Positions 27,891-35,579 of a stretch of DNA of 64,000 nucleotides are shown piece after piece; the stretch's first letter is position 1, and each line of letters starts with the position of its first letter. The position numbers were made by a program, and so were the translations under genes. This DNA is from Massilia sp. H6 (GTDB taxonomy: Bacteria; Pseudomonadota; Gammaproteobacteria; Burkholderiales; Burkholderiaceae_D), in contig NZ_CP103371.1 in NCBI RefSeq assembly GCF_024802625.1, positions 992,001 through 1,056,000 of the forward strand. Direction: 5' to 3'. The notes under the pieces are model-generated. The model was given only the letters and a program-made list of their open reading frames with translations. It ran no database searches and was not told where the DNA came from.

Positions 27891-29189
27891 ATGATGATGA
27901 CTGTGCGAATGTGGCTTCTCTCCCTGCTTGCGGTGCTGTGGTCATTCATGCAGGTGCCAACTGCAGCGGCTGACGAGGCCTCACAGACGGTCACTGCCGC
28001 CCAGTTCCGCGCCGACCTCGCCTTTATGCGCGAAACGATCGTGCGCATGCATCCTGATCCCGAATTTTCCACGAATAAACGCGCCCTGGACACGGCGTTC
28101 GACCGCCTGGGCCAGGATGTGCCGCCGCGACTGACGCGCGACGAGGCATGGCGGCGGCTCGCCTCGCTCAATCCGCTGTTTGCCGATGCCCATTTCTTGG
28201 TGGGCTACGCTGACTGGCGAGGCGATACGCTGTCTTGGCTGGCCGGTGGCGGCACCTTGTTTCCGCTAGAGGTGGAGCTCGACGAGGACGCGGAACTGTA
28301 TGTGCGCCGCGCTACCCCATCGGCTGAGCGGGAGCGCATCGTGTCGATCAACGGGATCGATGCCAGGACGGTAGTGCGCACGCTGTTGGCGAAAACCCAC
28401 GGCGATACGCCAAGCTTCCGGGCCAGGCTGCTGGCCCAGCGCTGGTGGCTGTTCTACTGGAAGACCTACGGAGCGCCCTTGCAATACCGCCTGGCGCTCG
28501 AGAAGGGCGGGCAGGGGCGGATAGTCGACTTGCCCGGCAGTCGCGCCGTACCCGCCTTCATGCGCGATGAAGCACAGTTCGCGCACCAATTCAATCTCGA
28601 CATCCGCTGTTGCGGCAGCGCCGTGCTCACGGTCGGCAGCTTCAGCGCGTCCGACCCTGCGCCGTTCATGGCCTTCACGCACGACGCCTTCACCAAAATC
28701 CGGAATGCGGGCGTGACCTCATTGGTCATCGATATCAGCAACAATGGTGGCGGCGACGACGCGATGTGGCTGGACGGGCTCATGCCCTATCTCGCCACCA
28801 CGCCCTACCGTACCGGATCGACGTACAGGGCAATGTCGCGCGCTCGGCCGGGCGTCCAGGGCGAGGTGTCGGACGGCGAAATTTCCACATGGCGCCAGCC
28901 GCAACTGAACCATCCGCTGCATTTCGGCGGCAAGATAGTTGTGAAGATTGGGCCGGCAACCTATTCTTCGGCCATTCTGTTCGCCAACGTCATGCGCGAT
29001 TTCGGACTGGCCAAGCTGGTCGGTCGCGGCGGCGCGGCGCGGCGCTCGCAGTCGGGCGGGGTGCGCGGCGTCAGCTTGCCACACACTGGCCTGGTGCTGT
29101 CGCTACCGCGCTTTATCCTCGATCCCCCAGCGGGGCGCGTGCCCGGCGCCTTGCTCGAGGCGCAAGCCGCGCAGCCGGGCGAACTGTAA
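27891..29189 (+). CDS. Exported S41 family (tail-specific type) peptidase-like protein
   Basis: A 432-residue protein with a signal peptide (membrane-like residues 7-27, ending AAAD). The central part has a PDZ-like stretch (RERIVSINGIDARTVV). The C-terminal part has the S41 core: SLVIDISNNGGGDDAMW, then KIVVKIGPATYSSAILFANV, where the serine of TYSSA would be the nucleophile, and GRGGAARRSQSGG. The usual catalytic Lys a few residues after Ser is not obvious, so activity is uncertain. The frame starts with three ATG codons (27891, 27894, 27897); GAAGG best fits the third. It is divergently transcribed from an HTH regulator. Substrate unknown. Confidence 0.75.
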   Translation: MMMTVRMWLLSLLAVLWSFMQVPTAAADEASQTVTAAQFRADLAFMRETIVRMHPDPEFSTNKRALDTAFDRLGQDVPPRLTRDEAWRRLASLNPLFADAHFLVGYADWRGDTLSWLAGGGTLFPLEVELDEDAELYVRRATPSAERERIVSINGIDARTVVRTLLAKTHGDTPSFRARLLAQRWWLFYWKTYGAPLQYRLALEKGGQGRIVDLPGSRAVPAFMRDEAQFAHQFNLDIRCCGSAVLTVGSFSASDPAPFMAFTHDAFTKIRNAGVTSLVIDISNNGGGDDAMWLDGLMPYLATTPYRTGSTYRAMSRARPGVQGEVSDGEISTWRQPQLNHPLHFGGKIVVKIGPATYSSAILFANVMRDFGLAKLVGRGGAARRSQSGGVRGVSLPHTGLVLSLPRFILDPPAGRVPGALLEAQAAQPGEL

Positions 29190-29357
29190 GCATGACGGCC
29201 GTAGCAACGCACGACCGGAAAGAGACAAGCTCGGTCGCATAAACGCGAAACAAGGAGCGTATTTTGCGTCCGGTTTCTGCAAACCCCGATCAGGAGAGCG
29301 CTTTTCTACCGAGCCGATCTAGATCAAAGTCCCACCTCTTGAGCGCGGTAAATTGAC

Positions 29358-29383
29358 CAATGCACAGGTTGCAATGCACAGGT
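29358..29383. repeat. 12-bp direct repeat upstream of the bactofilin gene
   Basis: CAATGCACAGGT occurs at 29358-29369 and again at 29372-29383, a 14-base period. It lies 51 bases before the bactofilin ATG; the rest of the 244-base gap shows no gene. Confidence 0.75.
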
Positions 29384-29433
29384 GAGCAAGCGTCCCGGTA
29401 ACCGCCGTCGGCGCCATTCATGAGGGGTGGAAC

Positions 29434-29826
29434 ATGTTCGGTCGACAAGTAAAAAGCGAGATAGACAGCCTGGTCGGCATCTCGGCCCGGATCGAGGGCG
29501 ACCTGTGCTTCACCGGGGGGCTGCGCATCGATGGCGAAGTGCATGGCAACGTGCTTGCGGCCGAAGGCGCCGACAGCATGCTGATCGTGTCCGAGCATGC
29601 CCGCATCGAAGGCGAGGTACGCTGCGCCAACCTGGTCGTCAACGGCTATATCGCCGGGTCGGTGCATTCGTCGGAACTGCTTGAATTACAGCCGAAAGGC
29701 CGCATACATGGTGATGTCCATTACCGTTTGCTCGAAATGCATGGCGGCGCCCTGGTCACCGGGAAACTGACCCATGAACCAGCCGGCGAACCGGTGTTTC
29801 ATTTGGCCGACGCCGAGGCTGGATAG
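29434..29826 (+). CDS. Bactofilin family cytoskeletal protein
   Basis: Bactofilins are small proteins that polymerise through a right-handed beta-helix and act as scaffolds for cell-wall enzymes or polar structures. The 130-residue protein begins with a short basic N-terminus (MFGRQVKSEIDSLVG). It then shows regular beta-helix turns: ARIEGDLCFTGGLRIDGEVH, GNVLAAEGADSMLIVSEHAR, IEGEVRCANLVVNGYIAGSV. The C-terminus is short and unstructured. Peptidase genes that often neighbour bactofilins (M23) are not adjacent here. erpA follows after 86 bases with its own -10 element. Confidence 0.92.
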   Translation: MFGRQVKSEIDSLVGISARIEGDLCFTGGLRIDGEVHGNVLAAEGADSMLIVSEHARIEGEVRCANLVVNGYIAGSVHSSELLELQPKGRIHGDVHYRLLEMHGGALVTGKLTHEPAGEPVFHLADAEAG

Positions 29827-29829
29827 GCC

Positions 29830-29880
29830 GCCGGGTTGGCAGCCGGGTTGGCAGCGTGAGTTGCGCCAAGGGTCTATAAT
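29830..29880 (+). promoter_or_regulatory. erpA upstream region: 12-bp tandem repeat and -10 element
   Basis: GCCGGGTTGGCA is repeated exactly back to back at 29830-29853. TATAAT at 29875-29880 is a perfect -10 hexamer 32 bases before the erpA ATG; a -35 is not clear, and the tandem repeat occupies its expected position. Confidence 0.45.
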
Positions 29881-29912
29881 GGAGGTAATTTGAAATTCAC
29901 CAGGAGTTCTCC

Positions 29913-30281
29913 ATGAACGCAGTCGTCGAAGTACAAGACCTTGACACGATCCCCGTCCCGATCAACTTCACCGACAGCGCCGCAGAAAAAGTTGCACAGC
30001 TGATCGAAGAAGAGGGCAATCCCGACCTCAAGCTGCGCGTCTTCGTGCAAGGTGGCGGTTGCTCCGGTTTCCAGTATGGCTTCACGTTTGACGAAATCGT
30101 CAACGAAGACGACACCACGATGGAAAAGAACGGTGTCCAGCTGCTGATCGACTCGATGAGCTATCAGTACCTGGTCGGCGCCGAGATCGACTATAAAGAC
30201 GACCTCGAAGGCGCCCAGTTCGTGATCAAGAATCCGAACGCCCAGTCGACCTGCGGCTGCGGTTCTTCGTTCTCCGCCTGA
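29913..30281 (+). CDS. erpA: Iron-sulfur cluster insertion protein ErpA
   Basis: ErpA is an A-type carrier that delivers [4Fe-4S] clusters to apoproteins, including enzymes of isoprenoid synthesis. The 122-residue protein has the three conserved cysteines, one in [15 protein letters not shown] and two in [31 protein letters not shown], typical of the family, lies upstream of them. A ribosome binding site (CAGGAG) precedes the ATG. It is transcribed alone between the bactofilin gene and a terminator. No isc genes are in the window. Confidence 0.97.
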   Translation: MNAVVEVQDLDTIPVPINFTDSAAEKVAQLIEEEGNPDLKLRVFVQGGGCSGFQYGFTFDEIVNEDDTTMEKNGVQLLIDSMSYQYLVGAEIDYKDDLEGAQFVIKNPNAQSTCGCGSSFSA

Positions 30282-30317
30282 GTTTGCATCCAGGCAGCCC
30301 GCATGGCCGGGCAGTCG

Positions 30318-30347
30318 ACGGCCCGGTTGATCCGGGCCGTTTCATTT
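30318..30347 (+). terminator. erpA terminator
   Basis: ACGGCCCGG and CCGGGCCGT form a perfect 9-bp stem with a five-base loop, followed by TTCATTT. The opposite gene anmK ends 14 bases further. Confidence 0.7.
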
Positions 30348-30360
30348 GGCGCGGCGCTTT

Positions 30361-31458
30361 TTATGCCGGGTACAGCGCGCCCAGGATGCGCAGCCCACGC
30401 GCGCCGGTGACCGCCGGCAGGTTGCCCGGTTCGCGCTGGATGAAGCGGTAGCCGAGCCAGGCAAAGGCCAGCGCCTCGACCCGATTCGGCGCTACGCCCA
30501 GCACTTGCGTCGATGCCACCGCAATGCCGCCCAGCGCGCTGCCGATCTCGCGCAGCAGCGTCGCGTTATAGGCGCCGCCGCCGCACACATAGACGGCCTG
30601 CAGCGCCGCGCTTTCTTTCCGGATCGCCTCTGCAATCGTGACCGCCGTCAGGCGCGTGAGCGTTGCCATCACATCTTGTGGCGCAAGGCCGCCGAAACCT
30701 GCCAGTTTGGCATTGAGCCATTGATCATGAAACAGGTCACGCCCCGTGCTCTTGGGCCCCGGCTGGCGGAAATACGGCTCGTCGAGCAGCGCCTCCAGCA
30801 GTGGCGCATGCACCGCGCCGCTGGCGGCCCAGGCGCCGTCCGCGTCATAGGGCTTGCCCTGGTGACGGCCGATCCATAAGTCCATCAAGACATTTCCCGG
30901 GCCGGTATCGAAACCGCTGACGCGGCCGTCGCCGTGCAGCACGCTGATGTTGCCGATTCCACCAATATTGACTACCGCGCGCACCGTGCCCGGCTCGCCG
31001 AAGGCGGCCTGATGAAAGGCCGGCACCAGCGGCGCACCCTGGCCGCCGGCCGCGATGTCGCGGCTGCGAAAGTCGGCGATGACATCGATGCCGCACAATT
31101 CGGCCAGCATGGCCGGATTGTTGGTCTGGCGTGTAAAGCCCCGTTCGGGGCGATGGCGAATGGTCTGGCCGTGCACCGCAATGGCCGCGACCGGCGTTGC
31201 GGCGCATGGCAGCAGTTGCCGTACGCAGTCGGCGTAGCACAGCGCCAGGTCATTGGCGGCCAGCGCTTCACGCTCGAGCTCGTTCTCGCTGGCAGCCTGC
31301 AGTGCCATCAGTTCGCCCCGCAGTGCGGGAGGGAAGGGTGTAAAGGCGGCCGCAATGGTCTGGATGCTGCCATCGGCAAAGTCGGCCAGTACGCCATCGA
31401 CGCCGTCCAGGCTGGTGCCGGACATCAGGCCGATATACAGGGTAGGGGTCTGGCTCAT
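30361..31458 (-). CDS. anmK: Anhydro-N-acetylmuramic acid kinase
   Basis: AnmK phosphorylates and opens 1,6-anhydro-MurNAc during recycling of cell-wall fragments. The 365-residue protein starts [20 protein letters not shown], with the family's N-terminal ATP-binding signature. It also carries [22 protein letters not shown] and [14 protein letters not shown], and a C-terminal [17 protein letters not shown] at 31458 is used because GGAAG precedes it; an ATG at 31470 is in frame. In many betaproteobacteria anmK lies next to the M23 peptidase and tyrS; here those are 8 kb away. Confidence 0.95.
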   Translation of the reverse strand: MSQTPTLYIGLMSGTSLDGVDGVLADFADGSIQTIAAAFTPFPPALRGELMALQAASENELEREALAANDLALCYADCVRQLLPCAATPVAAIAVHGQTIRHRPERGFTRQTNNPAMLAELCGIDVIADFRSRDIAAGGQGAPLVPAFHQAAFGEPGTVRAVVNIGGIGNISVLHGDGRVSGFDTGPGNVLMDLWIGRHQGKPYDADGAWAASGAVHAPLLEALLDEPYFRQPGPKSTGRDLFHDQWLNAKLAGFGGLAPQDVMATLTRLTAVTIAEAIRKESAALQAVYVCGGGAYNATLLREIGSALGGIAVASTQVLGVAPNRVEALAFAWLGYRFIQREPGNLPAVTGARGLRILGALYPA

Positions 31459-31632
31459 CGTCGCTTCCATTTGATTAATTCGGGGCTGAGCAGGCTGGGC
31501 CGGCGCTCCTGCATACTAAACGGTGCGCAAGAAAAGCGGAAGGCTGGGCGGGGCAGGTCAGCGGCGTGGTAAAGCGCGCATTTGCGCTGCGGCCGCTCTG
31601 TTACCCTGAGCGCTCACTAGCAGGAGTAAACG

Positions 31633-32385
31633 ATGAACAAGATCGGCATGGTCGTCAGTGTTTGCTGGCTGGCGTTGGCTGGCCCGGCGCAAGCCGCGCC
31701 GGTGGTCTCGCATTTTCCGCATCAGGGGCTGGGACAGTTTTTGGCGGAACGGTTCGACCTGACGTCGATCCGGAGTTCCTTCGGGCCGCGCCGCACCATG
31801 CATCAGCGCAGCTTCGCCGATTTTCAATTGAAGCCGACCAGGGCGACGAATACGCTGGTTGAATTCGCGTATCCGGACTGGTTTTACCGGATGGTGGTGA
31901 CCGAGCGGCGCGACATTAACAGCGATGGCGTCGAGGATCTGGCCGTGTGTTTTACCGACAAGGCCATGAATGGCGGCAGCTACGCTACGCAACAGAGTCT
32001 GCTGGTAACCCGCCTTTCCCCGGATGCCCACGCGATTGCCTTGAGCTTTGACACCAACGCCTGTGACGCCACGGCGGACCACGCACCCGGCAGCAAGCCG
32101 GGTGCGGCCGACCCGTCAGCCAGCGACGCGTATTACGAGGCGATCGGTCGCTTCATCTACGGCTTCCACCGAGCAGGTATTTCGCTCACGCAGCTGAACG
32201 ATCCGGAACTGGCCCGCCGCGGCCCGCCCGAACTGGCCACGCGCGCGCGCAGCATGGCGCAGAAGCTCGACCGGATCCTGCACGGCGAGGTCAAGCCGCC
32301 CGAGGCCGAGCTGCAAGAAATACTAGGGGAGTCAGTCGCCATCAGTGCAGAGATTCGTTCGTGGCAGCAGGGCGGCGCCAAGTGA
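31633..32385 (+). CDS. Exported protein of unknown function
   Basis: A 250-residue protein with a clear signal peptide (residues 1-22, ending AQAA). No family was recognised. The mature part has VTERRDINSDGVEDLAVCFT (about 91-110), which resembles the calcium-loop FG-GAP/VCBS-type pattern D-N-S-D-G. It also has one pair of cysteines (in AVCFTD and TNACDAT) that could form a disulfide in the periplasm, and a helical C-terminal third. A ribosome binding site (GCAGGAG) precedes the ATG. The gene stands alone between divergent anmK and convergent kinase genes. Confidence 0.7.
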   Translation: MNKIGMVVSVCWLALAGPAQAAPVVSHFPHQGLGQFLAERFDLTSIRSSFGPRRTMHQRSFADFQLKPTRATNTLVEFAYPDWFYRMVVTERRDINSDGVEDLAVCFTDKAMNGGSYATQQSLLVTRLSPDAHAIALSFDTNACDATADHAPGSKPGAADPSASDAYYEAIGRFIYGFHRAGISLTQLNDPELARRGPPELATRARSMAQKLDRILHGEVKPPEAELQEILGESVAISAEIRSWQQGGAK

Positions 32386-32434
32386 AAGGCCTGCCAAGCG
32401 GCAGGCATCAGCGATGAAATTCATGCTGAGCATG

Positions 32435-32469
32435 CCGGATAAGCCAGGCCGGTGACCAGACTTATCCGG
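32435..32469. terminator. Hairpin between convergent genes
   Basis: CCGGATAAG at 32435-32443 pairs exactly with CTTATCCGG at 32461-32469; the latter includes the stop of the minus-strand kinase gene. A second, smaller hairpin (GCCTGCC with GGCAGGC) lies just behind the plus-strand gene at about 32389-32406. Neither has a T tract. Confidence 0.45.
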
Positions 32470-33628
32470 CTGGCGGCGGGTCGTCGTTCCTGCGATTGGG
32501 CATCACGCGCGGCAAGCGCGCGGAGAAGATAACGCCGTCGTGTTCGCTCGAGCGTACCGATACCTCGCCTTCGTGGGCAGCGACGATCTGCTTGACCACG
32601 TACAGTCCCAGTCCCAGGTTTTGCGTGCGTGTCGCGGCGCGTTCGCTGGCGGGGCGAATCGCAAAACGCTTTACCGGGTCGAACAGGGTGCGCAGCTTGG
32701 ATGTCGGAATCACGTCGGCATCGTTGCTGACCTCATACACCACTTCGGTCGGCAGGCCGCGCATGGCCACCTTGACCGGGGTTTCCGGGTTGCCGTGCTG
32801 AACCGCGTTGGTGATCAGGTTGGAAAACGCCTGCGACATGCGGGCGCCGTCCCAGGCCCCTTTCAGGTCGCCTTCGACCACCAGGTCGATGCGGCGGTCC
32901 GGATGGAAAGTCCGGGCTTCTTCGACCACGCCATGGCCGATCTCGGCCAGGTCCACTGTATGTGGATCGACCGGGATGCCGTCGCCCAGGTGCGTTGTGG
33001 AAAAATCGAGCAGGTCGCGGACGATTGCATCCATGCGCTTGGAGCTGTTGAAAATGCGCAGGGCGACTTTCAGCACTTTCGATGGCAGACTCTGGTCTTG
33101 CATCAATACCTGCGCGCCCATGCTGATGGCGCCGAGCGGGGTACGGACATCGTGGCCAAGAATGGCCAGGAACAGGTTCTGGGCTTCGCGCAGCATTTTT
33201 GCATAGCGCGTCATCGATTCAGTCTGGGCCTGGTCGATTGATTCGTTGAAACGGATCATGTCCTGGATGTCGCCGGCGGTCGTGATGTCGACCTGGCGTG
33301 CCCACAGGCGCAGCACGCTCGAACGCAGCGCACGGTATTCTGCCATGACATGTTCGCCAGTAAAGCCCGAGGCGACCCGGTCGGCTGCATGGATCTCGGC
33401 TGCGGTGTCGTCCGCCGCCTGCGGTCCCTGGCCCTTCGACTTGGCAATGCTTTCGTGCTCGGCCTGTGGCGTATCGAGGTCGTCGGCGACGACTTTCAGC
33501 ACGGCTGCAGCATGATCACGAAGTTCTTTCTTGTTTGCATCGGCAAGCGGTGCCAGGGTCGACGCGAAGTCTTCCCATTCTTGCAAGATGCATTCAAGAT
33601 TGTTGCGGATGAAGTCTGATAATTTCAT
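32462..33628 (-). CDS. Sensor histidine kinase with RsbRD-like N-terminal domain
   Basis: A 388-residue soluble kinase. Residues 1 to about 140 (MKLSDFIRNNLECILQEWED onward) resemble the RsbRD N-terminal sensor domain, a globin-like helical fold seen in stress-signalling proteins. The HisKA domain follows, with phospho-acceptor His159 in LAILGHDVRTPLGA. The ATP-binding domain then shows the N box (AFSNLITNAVQHG) and the G box (TQNLGLGLYVVKQIVAAHEG). No membrane segment is present, so it senses an internal signal. Its ATG overlaps the stop of the response regulator by one base, so regulator and kinase are coupled. Confidence 0.9.
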   Translation of the reverse strand: MKLSDFIRNNLECILQEWEDFASTLAPLADANKKELRDHAAAVLKVVADDLDTPQAEHESIAKSKGQGPQAADDTAAEIHAADRVASGFTGEHVMAEYRALRSSVLRLWARQVDITTAGDIQDMIRFNESIDQAQTESMTRYAKMLREAQNLFLAILGHDVRTPLGAISMGAQVLMQDQSLPSKVLKVALRIFNSSKRMDAIVRDLLDFSTTHLGDGIPVDPHTVDLAEIGHGVVEEARTFHPDRRIDLVVEGDLKGAWDGARMSQAFSNLITNAVQHGNPETPVKVAMRGLPTEVVYEVSNDADVIPTSKLRTLFDPVKRFAIRPASERAATRTQNLGLGLYVVKQIVAAHEGEVSVRSSEHDGVIFSARLPRVMPNRRNDDPPPAG

Positions 33629-34011
33629 TAATAGCCTGGTTGTACCGATGGGGCACGGGCGCCGTTCGGCAGCAATGTGCGCACGGCGAATAACAACTCT
33701 TCTGCAAGAAACGGTTTTCTCAAAAAGGCGTCGTAACTGGTTCCCGGGGCCGCCTTGCATTTCAGCGAGCCGCTCATCAGCAAGATGGGAAGCGGCTTGC
33801 ACGATGGCCGGGCCTTGAGCTCCTGGCTCAGTTCCAGGCCGGTCATGCCAGGCATGCTGCAATCGGAAATGAGCAGCTCGGGCTCCTGGCTGGAAATAGT
33901 TTCCAGCGCTTGGGTTCCACTGGCTACCACGCTGACGTCGTAGCCATGCAGTTCCAGCATCATGGAACAGTTTTCTGCAAAGTCCGAATCATCGTCTGCT
34001 ATCAGGATCAT
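33628..34011 (-). CDS. Single-domain response regulator
   Basis: A 127-residue receiver domain without an output domain. The acidic pocket (ADDDSD at 5-10), the phospho-acceptor Asp50 in LISDCSMPGMTGLE, the switch Ser in LLMSGS and the conserved Lys in FLRKPF are all present. It is encoded just before the RsbRD-like kinase and overlaps it, making a cognate pair very likely. Without an effector domain it must act by protein contact, for example on a downstream kinase or phosphotransfer protein. Confidence 0.92.
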   Translation of the reverse strand: MILIADDDSDFAENCSMMLELHGYDVSVVASGTQALETISSQEPELLISDCSMPGMTGLELSQELKARPSCKPLPILLMSGSLKCKAAPGTSYDAFLRKPFLAEELLFAVRTLLPNGARAPSVQPGY

Positions 34012-34086
34012 GCTGTTCTCCCTGTTGTACTCGTTTGTCGGATCATGCGTGCTCGCTGCTGGCGGACTGGCCGCCAGCGCCGGGGT

Positions 34087-34440
34087 TTAACGCTCAGGCA
34101 CGACGATCACGGTGTCGCCGGTACGGCCCTTGTCGCCTTTTTCACCGTCATAGCCTTGCGCGCCGGTCGCGCCGGTGTTGCCGGTGTTGCCTTTAGCGCC
34201 GTCGTAGCCGGTAGCACCGACCTGGCCCTGGGCGCCTTCAGTGCCGGTGGCACCCGTGGCGCCAGTCGCGCCGGTCGCACCTGGCTGGGCTTCGGCGCCG
34301 GTGGCACCGGTAGCGCCGGTGGCGCCAGGCGCGCCGGCAGGACCGGCGACGACCTGCACTACAGGCGGTGGCGCTTCGCGCTGGCAGGCCGACAGGGTGA
34401 TGGTGGCGGCGAGCGTGAGCAGAATCAGGGAATGTTTCAT
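34087..34440 (-). CDS. Collagen-like lipoprotein
   Basis: A 117-residue protein with a lipoprotein signal: a hydrophobic stretch and lipobox TLSAC with Cys19 as the lipidation site. After a short spacer come about 26 consecutive Gly-X-Y triplets, mostly GAT, with one break (AQP) after the sixth triplet. The second half is charged ([21 protein letters not shown]), ending VIVVPER. Such repeats form collagen-type triple helices in other bacterial surface proteins; trimer formation and outer-membrane location are inferred. ATG at 34440 is followed by a normal signal peptide. The gene lies between two signalling clusters and shares their strand. Confidence 0.85.
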   Translation of the reverse strand: MKHSLILLTLAATITLSACQREAPPPVVQVVAGPAGAPGATGATGATGAEAQPGATGATGATGATGTEGAQGQVGATGYDGAKGNTGNTGATGAQGYDGEKGDKGRTGDTVIVVPER

Positions 34441-34736
34441 GGTGAATCCTTTGGTCAGGGAGTGCGGCAGCAGGCAGAACGGCTCGACGGCGTCGGGCAC
34501 GCGTTCGACATGGCGGTTGGGGGAAATCGGCCGGGAGGCGCTGCCTGGGTCGACTCGACGAAGGCGGTACGGTAGCGGGGAGTGGATGCATCATGCGCTC
34601 CGGTTTGCGTTAGTTCCGTTCGGAACCGTACACAGACAGGGAGGGGGGAGGCAGGATGTGCTGGGCCAGCCAGGGGAAGCGGACCGCGATGGGGCGCTGC
34701 CGCCGTGCGCGAACGCAGGCGGCAGGCGCGGGTGTA

Positions 34737-35555
34737 TCAGGCGCGCGGCATGCGTTCGGTAATGTCCAGCCCGATACCCCGATAGCCGGTAAACACGCTG
34801 GCGCTGTCGAACATGGGTTCGCCGCTCACTTGCAGGTATTGGATCCGTCCATCGGGCAGGGTCCGGCTGTAGACGAAGTCGAGGAAGGGCTGGCGGTTCG
34901 CGATCATGGTGTCGAGCGTGCCGCGTTGCTGCACATTCCAGCCGGCCGCAGCCTGTTCCTCGGGCGTTGCGCTGCTGATGCCGAGCATTTCTTCCACCGG
35001 ACCGGAGAACTGCGTCAATTGTCCATCGGCGTCTTGCTCCCAGTACCAGTCTGACGAGAGTTCGGTAAAGCGCTGGAAACGCGCTTCGCTCTGGCGCAAC
35101 TCGGCGGTGCGCTCGAGTACGGTCTGCTCGAGCAGGCGGTTGTGGTCGCCCAGCCTGCGGTACAGCAAGCGCACTTCGAGCATGTTGTGGATGCGCGTCT
35201 GCACCTCGACGAAGTCAAATGGTTTGCTGACGAAATCCTTCGCTCCCGCTTTCAGGGCGCGCAGTTTGTGTGCAGGCTGGGCCGTGATCACGAGTACCGG
35301 CAGGTAGCCACCGGTCTCGATGTGCTTGAGCGCTTCGATCACTTCGAAGCCGTCCATGTCGGGCATGTGCAGATCGAGCAGGATCAGGTCGAAATGGTGC
35401 TCCGCGTGCAGTCTGCAGACCTGGCGCGGGTCCTGCGTGGTCGTGATGTGTTGATACCCTTCATTGCGCAGCATCATCTCGAGCAGCATGACGTTCGCTT
35501 CCTGGTCATCCACGATCAGGATGGTGGCGTTCAGAATTTCGCTGGGTTCAAGCAT
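34737..35555 (-). CDS. Response regulator with PAS output domain
   Basis: The 272-residue protein has an N-terminal receiver (VDDQEANVMLLEMMLRNEGY; phospho-acceptor Asp61 in LILLDLHMPDMDGFE; Lys in FVSKPF). A coiled-coil linker follows (LLEQTVLERTAELRQSEARF), then a PAS domain from about 155 that ends with GYRGIGLDITER, typical of a PAS-associated C-terminal motif. No GGDEF, EAL or kinase domain follows, so the output is unclear. ATG at 35555 is preferred because GAGGAAA precedes it; an ATG at 35576 is in frame. It is 24 bases behind the hybrid kinase and very probably its partner. Confidence 0.88.
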   Translation of the reverse strand: MLEPSEILNATILIVDDQEANVMLLEMMLRNEGYQHITTTQDPRQVCRLHAEHHFDLILLDLHMPDMDGFEVIEALKHIETGGYLPVLVITAQPAHKLRALKAGAKDFVSKPFDFVEVQTRIHNMLEVRLLYRRLGDHNRLLEQTVLERTAELRQSEARFQRFTELSSDWYWEQDADGQLTQFSGPVEEMLGISSATPEEQAAAGWNVQQRGTLDTMIANRQPFLDFVYSRTLPDGRIQYLQVSGEPMFDSASVFTGYRGIGLDITERMPRA

Positions 35556-35579
35556 GGATTTCCTCGAGAGTGACATCGG

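Noticed and set aside
34107..34307. Collagen-like repeats as a simple DNA repeat or CRISPR-like array
   Set aside because: The repeats are codon-level (Gly-X-Y) in one frame with synonymous variation and a lipoprotein signal; there are no spacers of constant size.
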